Shown: positions 58,291-64,000 of the stretch, in pieces | How positions within the stretch are numbered: position 1 is the first letter of the stretch | Layout: each line of letters begins with the position of its first letter | Assembly (NCBI GenBank): GCA_030248215.1 | Contig: JASANG010001891.1 | Coordinates: forward strand, 24,355-88,354 | Origin: Enoplolaimus lenunculus | Lineage: Eukaryota > Nematoda > Enoplea > Enoplida > Thoracostomopsidae | Direction of reading: 5' to 3' | Length of the DNA: 64,000 nt | Notes under the pieces: model-generated | Seen by the model: the letters and a program-made list of their open reading frames with translations, nothing else | What the model was told of the DNA's origin: nothing | Databases searched by the model: none | Program-made: the position numbers and the translations under genes

Positions 58291-58522
58291 CTACAGCAAA
58301 TCAGCACTGCACCAAGTCTTGTGTTCCAAAGTACAGTAATCCAAAATTTCATATCGTTTTGGCCCTCCGGCAGGCGAACTACGGCAGTTACAAAATGTCA
58401 AACTCGGCTCACATGTAGGAACAATCAAATCCAACGAATGAGCCACATTTCGAAATTCTCGATTGGCAGGTTCAAATTTATAGCATCGATCACCAACCTC
58501 CACAGGTGAACCAAGTTGTACT
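58291..58522 (-). CDS. Possible cysteine-containing exon, unknown
   Basis: After an acceptor-like GTCACAG (exon start 58522) the frame reads VQLGSPVEVGDRCYKFEPAN, later LIVPTCEPSLTFCNCRSSP and YEILDYCTLEHKTWCSADLL, then TAG. Codon use and composition look like a real protein more than the surrounding chance ORFs, and six cysteines hint at an extracellular domain. A donor-like GTAGGG overlaps the stop, so it could be internal. No family was recognised and no partner exons were found. Confidence 0.35.
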
Positions 58523-58554
58523 CTGTGACACAGCCGAAGTGGGATGTGTGTATT

Positions 58555-58970
58555 TTTCACCCGACCCACGCTTTATCCAGGCAAATAAGAATTTTTTGCC
58601 CGCGGATTTACCCATGGTATAAAGGTGTACCCACTACCGCCTTTTACCCGCCCGTAAAGTTAAACCAGTATTTTAAAGATCGCTGGTGATTTGCGCTCAA
58701 TGAAGATTTGCGGTATAGTTCCAATGAATTTTACACATGAAAGCTTAATACAACAGAATTTCAAACCCAACTAAATAAAGCTCAGAACTTGTGAATTTTC
58801 ATCGCTCACTGACTAAGTTTTTGCCTTAACTTTAAAAGGTTTGGCGCGTGTAAAAGCTGTCAACGTTTTTACGCACGTGATACAAATCTTTACTGTCGGG
58901 TATACCAGCTGCTGAAATTCTTTATCCGACCACGGTCACCCGCGGGTAAAGTTCGACTGTGAATCCTGCC
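58555..58970. repeat. Repeat rich in GGGTAAA / TTTACCCGC motifs
   Basis: Contains TTTGCCCGCGGATTTACCC, CCTTTTACCCGCCCGTAAAG and, at the right, TCACCCGCGGGTAAAGTTCG. The two sides are loosely inverted, suggesting a worn MITE. Non-coding. Confidence 0.45.
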
Positions 58971-59365
58971 CATATATCACGAGTTGCTTTGATGCCATGT
59001 AGGTTTCATAACTCTCTCAACAGCCCAAAAGACGTATACGCTTTATATCAGAAATGAAAATAATACCCATTGCCCATGAATGCTCGACCAGTTGCCCACG
59101 AATTTCCGGATTATATGGTTATTTATATGCGCAATTTTTTGTTACGGTTTTACAACTGTTTTTATCTAAAAATCTAAATATATATACCTATATAAACTCA
59201 GTTTGCGTCATAAGCGCAAATTTTAGATTTTGTGCAACATATGTTTAACGTGGCAAATTGCCTGTATGACGTGTCTGTCTGTAAAATTTAAATTATAAAA
59301 TATATCCCGATCGCAAACAGCGCACAGATTGTAGCGTATGTCATTAACGCACCAATCAGTTTTTA

Positions 59366-59487
59366 GTTACCCCCGAATAAGAGGAGGAGACTGATATTTA
59401 TTTGGCCTCACCAGAGGGAATCCCCTGTTATTCGGTTACGGACTGTTATTTATTATTTTATCTCGTCCTCCGCCACCCTTCGTTACT
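59366..59487. mobile_element. Left fragment of a CTGTAGTGACCCG MITE
   Basis: CCCCGAATAAGAGGAGGAG, TGATATTTATTTGGCCTC and TTATTCGGTTACGGACTG match the 50.7 kb copy. It breaks off in the AT microsatellite that follows. Confidence 0.65.
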
Positions 59488-59573
59488 GATATATACACAT
59501 ATATATGTATATATACATATATGTATATATATATGCATATATATATATACATATATATGTATAAATATGTATA
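59488..59573. repeat. TATACATA microsatellite
   Basis: Alternating ATATAC, ATATGT and ATATAT units between two MITE copies. The ORFs over it (YIYIYI, ICIYIY) are artefacts. Confidence 0.85.
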
Positions 59574-59575
59574 TA

Positions 59576-59985
59576 CTGTATTGACCTGAATAAGATGGGG
59601 AGGGCTAATAAGAAGGGGTCCCCATTTTGAGTCCGAATCAACTGGAGTCCGTATCCCTAATAAGAGTCCGTAAGCGGATAGAGTCCCTAAACCATAATTA
59701 GAGTCCATAAAGGACCAAATAATTTGAGTTCGAAACTTTAAAGCGTACTTAAATTTTGAAAGTACATTCCTATAGTATAACCTTGTATTGTCGCTCAAGC
59801 TATTGACACAAGACAAATAAACGTTTAATTCAACGGATAACTGCAGTACAGAATATATAACCGTAACGAAGGGCGGCGGAGCGTGGGTTAAAAATAAATA
59901 ACAGTCTGTAACCGAATAACAAGGAGGGTACCCTCTGGAGAGGCCAAATCAATATGAGTCCTCCCTCTTATTCGGGTCAATACAG
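59576..59985. mobile_element. Full CTGTAGTGACCCG MITE, 410 bp
   Basis: Ends CTGTATTGACCTGAATAAG and CTTATTCGGGTCAATACAG, flanked by TA (59574-59575, 59986-59987). All inner blocks of the family are present, including GAGTCCGTAAGCGGATAGAG. Confidence 0.85.
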
Positions 59986-59987
59986 TA

Positions 59988-60155
59988 CGCTTTAAAGTTT
60001 CGAACTCAAATTATTTGGTTGTGGAGTCTTTTATGCGCTACAATTAGGGTTAATTGACATTTATGGACTCTAATTAGGGTTTAGCGACTCTATATCTGCT
60101 TACGGACTCTTATTAGGGATAAGGACTTCAATTGATTCTTACTCAAAATGGAGTG
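59988..60155. mobile_element. Fragment of a CTGTAGTGACCCG MITE
   Basis: Starts at CGCTTTAAAGTTTCGAACTC directly after the full copy and runs through GCTTACGGACTCTTATTAGG to CTCAAAATGGAG. The end tip is missing. The full copy appears to have landed in, or next to, this older one. Confidence 0.7.
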
Positions 60156-60884
60156 TCTGACTGTTTGACAAAAAAATTGGGTCCCAAAGGAAGACCTTGG
60201 AACCTTAAAAATCAAATTTTTCAAAAATTCAAATTTGGGCGTGGAATGCGTGGGAAGGTTGTAAAAAGCTCAAATATACAAAAATTTGCAAAATTCAATT
60301 ATTTTTGACAAACGCCGGCTAACTTTTCAAACTCGCAAACTAATAAACTTACTGATATCTAAACTGGCTTAGAATTAGGGCATATCAAATCTTTCAATGT
60401 GCAATCCAGTGGCCAAAAGTTAATATAAGACCTTTTATGACGAACTGACATTCAGTTTAAAACGCCATAAACAGGTTCGATAAAGCTCGTTGAAAAACAA
60501 ATATACAACAAATGTAACAAATCAGGCACTATATACTTTTTGATAAAACTCTGTTCACTTGGCATGTGTTGGCAGCAGAAGCGCAGAGAGTAAACAACTA
60601 CTGCTTCGTATTAAACAATACATATTGTCTAATTTTATTTGTTGGCCCACTGGGGTTAAATGGCTGATATAGGGAAAGACTATTGGTATTTCTTAACTCA
60701 TTGCATTGTAAACTTCATGTTCCATATCAGCCGTACGAATTCGCGTTTTATGTACCGAATTTTATGCATAAAATCTGTATCTTTCTGTTGGTAATACAGT
60801 GGCTGACTAAGTTGATTTTGTCTCATCAGTTTGAAGGTCATAGGTTCTTTGGTCCCTGCACTGAAGACGTCTCTTCCAAAATCC
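60156..60884. other. Nothing identifiable
   Basis: AT-rich, no supported exon; the plus-strand ORF at 60683-60925 runs into the minisatellite and shows no family. Confidence 0.4.
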
Positions 60885-61440
60885 GCGGATATTATCCGGG
60901 AAATTGGGATTTTACAAAATTGTGATATTTACCCGTGAAATTGGGAGCTTGAGAAACTAAGGTTCTGCCCGGAAACTGCGATTTTTAGGGCGCAACCTTT
61001 TTCTCTCCGGATTTTGAGAAATTGGGATTTTGGAAAATTGGGATTACCCGAGACATTGAGATTATGGGAAATTGGGACATTACCAGGGAAATTGGAATTT
61101 TGGGAAATTCGGATATTACCCACGGAATTGGAATTCTGTCGACGCCGGGAAATTGCAATTTTCGGCACAACCTTTTTCGTTCGGGATTCTGTGAAACAGG
61201 GATTATGAAAAATTGGGATGTTACCCAGGAAAGTGGGATTTTAGGAAATTTGTATATTAAACCGGAAAATTGGGATTTTTACGAAATTGGATTTCTGCGG
61301 GGAAATTGCGACTTTCCTATAGTTTTTCGATTAGGATTTTGAGAAATTGGTATTTTAGGAAATTGAAATACCCGGGAAATCGAGATTTTGGGAAATTCGG
61401 ATTTTATCCGTGAAAATAGGACCTTGGGAAATATTGGTAA
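60885..61440. repeat. Degenerate minisatellite based on GGGAAATTGGGATTTT
   Basis: Many imperfect copies of GGGAAATTGGGATTTTG and of GATATTACCC(G/A)GG follow each other. A larger period is visible through the block G(C/G)CACAACCTTTTTC-like at 60990, 61165 and (weaker) 61315, about 150-175 bp apart. Related pieces lie at 62970-63020 and 63640-63710, on both sides of another element. It is open in several frames; these are not genes. Confidence 0.75.
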
Positions 61441-61683
61441 CCCGTAACTTTACATGTGGGGTGAAACTCTCCGCTTGTACTAACTTAAATCGTAATTTTA
61501 TTTTACATTGATCATATATTTTAAACGATATATTGAGTTTTTTCATTAAACATTGGGCTATCCTCCGGATACGGAATCCTGGCAACGCTCAGGGCAGCAA
61601 TGAACTGTAGCGATATTACTTTTAAAGATAGTAAACTGAAAACTTTTCGCTAAAAGATAGTAAACTGAAAATTTTTCGCTTAA

Positions 61684-61944
61684 CCCTTTCTCACATGAAT
61701 ATTTTCTATTGCCCCACAGACCTACTTTTATGCTAAAATTCGAACTCCAGTGACTGGAGTGGGAGGCGTATACCATCACCACTCAGCTATAGGAGCTTGA
61801 CGCTCGAGCCCGAGGGGGCTCTCACGTCTTGTGGTGATTTTACTATGTATACGTGTCGCAATTGTTAAACACGGTGCGACATATACTATTTAACGTGTAT
61901 ACACTGCGTTAAGTTGCCTACAGGCAACTCAATGTGAGAAGGGG
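61684..61944 (-). mobile_element. TTAA-type MITE with tRNA-like module, best copy
   Basis: 261 bp flanked by TTAA on both sides (61680-61683, 61945-61948). The inverted ends are CCCTTTCTCACATGAA and CCCCTTCTCACATTGA (as read inward). TTAA targets and ends starting CCC are hallmarks of piggyBac-type transposition. On the minus strand at about 61735-61792 lies a tRNA-like stretch with box A TAGCTGAGTGGTGATGG, then ACGCCTCCCACTCC and box B AGTTCGAATTTT. Other copies show CCTCCCAC followed by GAGAGAC, most like tRNA-Gly(CCC). No ORF. The pol III-like module may be transcribed, but that is inference. Confidence 0.78.
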
Positions 61945-62064
61945 TTAATGCTAGCTGTTTGAAACTGTATTTGATAAACTATAACAATGTTCAATGCAAT
62001 TTCAACATATACGTATTAAACTGCCTAGTATGGGGGTTTGGGAGGCATAACTCCTTATGGTGAC

Positions 62065-62411
62065 CAGGGTGCAACCGCAGCTGAAAAATACCGGAGTCGG
62101 AGCAGAGCCGGAGGTCAACGAAATTTGCCAAAGCCGGAGCCGGAGGTGATGCGAAATTAGGTAGTAAAAATGATGGTTAGTTAATTTTTTAACCAATATT
62201 TGCAATATGTTGTTTAAGTTGTTATATTTTACGCCAATTTACTTCGAAATTTCGGAAATCCTTTACTGAAAATAGTGGCAAAAGTATTAAACGAAACACG
62301 CTAAACAGATAATTTATGCAAAATGCAGAATTTTACTACCTAAAATTGCCGGAACTTCCGGCAACATTGAGCTGGTGCTGGAGCCGGAAGCAGACCTCTG
62401 GTTGTACCCTG
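62065..62411. mobile_element. hAT MITE (CAGGGTGCAACCG family), near-perfect duplication
   Basis: 347 bp; ends CAGGGTGCAACCGCAGCTG and CTGGTTGTACCCTG. The flanks ATGGTGAC and TTGGTGAC match at 7 of 8. The inner boxes are GCCGGAGCCGGAGG rather than CCGGAACC, so it is a subfamily shared with the window's right edge. Confidence 0.78.
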
Positions 62412-62460
62412 TTGGTGACTCAATAAAAGACAACTCCCGAGACACAACTTTCCATCCTTC

Positions 62461-62677
62461 GGGCCATGTAAAGATCAGAGGCGGAACGTTTTTCTGTGGG
62501 GTAGAAAAGAGTAAGCTTAAGCTCAAGAATAATTTTTTGCTCGGGTTAGGCTTAGGCTGAGGCTTAGGTTAGGAACATGCTCATGCTTACGCTTAGGTAG
62601 AGGCTGAGGCTTAGGCTTAGAATTAGGATTAGGAATATGCTAATAACACTGTTCATCCCCTGTTCTTTACATTGGCC
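62461..62677. mobile_element. TTAGGC-bearing hAT-type MITE, complete copy
   Basis: Left GGGCCATGTAAAGATCAGAG, right CCTGTTCTTTACATTGGCC. The flanks CATCCTTC and CATCCTCC differ at one base. The middle has GGCTTAGGCTGAGGCTTAGG and ends GGAATATGCTAATAACACTG, as in the other members. Confidence 0.72.
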
Positions 62678-63021
62678 CATCCTCCACAGACAACTTTGTG
62701 AATTACGTTCTCAGGCGGGCTGCCACCCCCCTGAATTCCCCGCAATTTCAAGAGAGCCTAAGCAGTATGGAAGGCTGTCGCTCCCAAGCCCGTGCACTAA
62801 CCGGTTCTCACAATTAAGCTGTAAAGACACAGCTAAAAAACCTTGCCCAAACAATGAATTGCTTTGGGGGTTTGGTGTCGACAGCTCCCTGAAAACGCAG
62901 GACTGTCAACCTAAGCCTCAGCCTAAGCCAATTTTGATTTTCTCAGGATATTTGGACTTCACAAGAAAAATTGGGTATTATACCCAAGACCTGTGATATT
63001 GCTTATTTTGGGAACTTGGGC

Positions 63022-63639
63022 AGTGGCGTACGAGAAATTTTGATTGGGCGTCCGCATCCTCAGGCTTGTGCCTATGTTCCGCCTAAATGCAAACTTACAA
63101 TCTTAGTAGTACGGATCTCAACTTTTTTCATGGGATTTTATGAGGTTGGTCACGCTCCCCTATAGTTGTCTCCGAGACCGGTATCTAGAAAGGTCAAATT
63201 GTTTGCCACGTGAACACAGTTGGAAACAACCGTGAGCGAAGCGAGCGAAAAGCTAGACACTATTGTCTTTTCCTCTTCGAAAAATCGCGAGCGAAACGGG
63301 AGAGATGCTATACATTGTTTTCTGCAAAAGTCGAAACATTTCTATATTCATGTAGCGCACCACCCCTGGTCTAGGGGTTACGTATTGAAGTTTTGCACAA
63401 TTTTTATTATACTATCTTTAGTTTTGAGCTGGTTTTAGGTCGGGGAATTTAATTTTGATGTCTGCCTTTGAACTGCGCCACAGACAAAATTTTTCGAAAA
63501 GTGATCAGTGAAAAACATCGCGAGCGAAGAAGCGAGCTAGAAATCATACGTCATTTTTGAATCTAATGTAAATTATGACACAAGTACTGATTCCGATTGG
63601 GGGGATGGCCCCCGCGGCCTCCCCTCTCGGTACGCCACT
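63022..63639. mobile_element. AGTGGCGTAC-ended element with GAGCGAAGCGAGCG palindromes
   Basis: About 618 bp with inverted ends AGTGGCGTACGAG and CTCTCGGTACGCCACT. Inside are GTGAGCGAAGCGAGCGAAAA, TCGCGAGCGAAACGGG and GCGAGCGAAGAAGCGAGC, plus GGGGGATGGCCCCCGCGG near the right end. It sits inside the minisatellite, pieces of which flank it. Fragments of this kind occur at 60, 15596, 17414 and 29579. No ORF of note. Confidence 0.65.
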
Positions 63640-63904
63640 CACCTTGGGATGTTACCCGGGATATTGCTATTTTGGGAAATTAAGATATTACCCGGGAAGT
63701 AGGACTTTTGGAAATATAAAACCTCAAAAATAGTTCTTTCATTGAAAAACTATGAATCTAGAAGTTAAAGATACAAAATTAAAAGTAAAGCATTCGCAAA
63801 TCAAATCAAAGTTAGCGAAAACCTAAATGAAACCCACACCCCATCTGAAAGTGTCTTTTTTAAAAAATGCGAAACTAAATAGGGAAGATGCCATACTACA
63901 ACCG

Positions 63905-64000
63905 AAGGTCTGTTTCCGGCTCCGGCTCCGACTCCGGCTGAAAGTTGATCTCCGGTTCCGGCTTCTGCAAATTTTGGTGACGTCCGGCTCCGGTATTTTA
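63905..64000. mobile_element. CCGGCTCCGG-type MITE cut by the window edge
   Basis: ACAACCGAAGGTCTGTTTCC followed by repeated GGCTCCGGCTCCG boxes; same subfamily as 62065-62411. The far end lies outside the window. Confidence 0.6.

Noticed and set aside
59436-59816. 126-codon ORF with long runs of Y and I
   Set aside because: Product of the AT microsatellite and a MITE copy.
61022-61342. 106-codon ORF with GNWDI repeats
   Set aside because: It is created by the minisatellite, which is open in several frames.

Overview
The window looks like AT-rich nuclear DNA from an invertebrate animal. The reasons are multi-exon genes with GT-AG introns, a secreted CUB-domain gene, an SR splicing factor, a GT92-type glycosyltransferase, and a very heavy load of short inverted-repeat transposons (MITEs) and tRNA-derived repeats. 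A marine deuterostome such as a tunicate would fit, but the sequence alone does not settle the phylum. No bacterial operons, CRISPR arrays, rRNA or intact LINE/LTR coding regions were recognised. Layout: (1) 1.6-5.4 kb, minus strand: a seven-exon gene for a secreted protein with two CUB domains, rebuilt here exon by exon with every splice phase agreeing. (2) 5.4-42.6 kb: about 37 kb with no convincing gene, only weak candidate exons or small ORFs, filled with MITE families, a tRNA-like TTAA element, TTAGGC-bearing elements and divergent dispersed repeats. (3) 42.64-49.50 kb, plus strand: a seven-exon single-RRM SR splicing factor of 174 aa, whose introns are swollen by hAT-type MITEs and a tRNA-derived SINE. 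(4) 49.5-52.7 kb: repeats, mainly broken copies of a TA-flanked MITE, and a possible membrane-segment exon. (5) 52.90-54.45 kb, minus strand, convergent to the SR gene: an intronless GT92/DUF23 glycosyltransferase of 517 aa. (6) 54.5-64 kb: repeats, including nested MITEs, a degenerate minisatellite and the best-preserved copy of the tRNA-like TTAA element. The three real genes have no evident shared pathway: one product is secreted, one is nuclear (splicing), one is a predicted Golgi type II membrane enzyme. The most unusual observation is a non-autonomous element with piggyBac-type hallmarks (TTAA flanks, ends starting CCC) that carries a tRNA-Gly/Glu-like module with recognisable pol III A and B boxes. 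It occurs four times, once with the tRNA-like module duplicated in tandem. All calls come from reading the sequence; no database search was possible.
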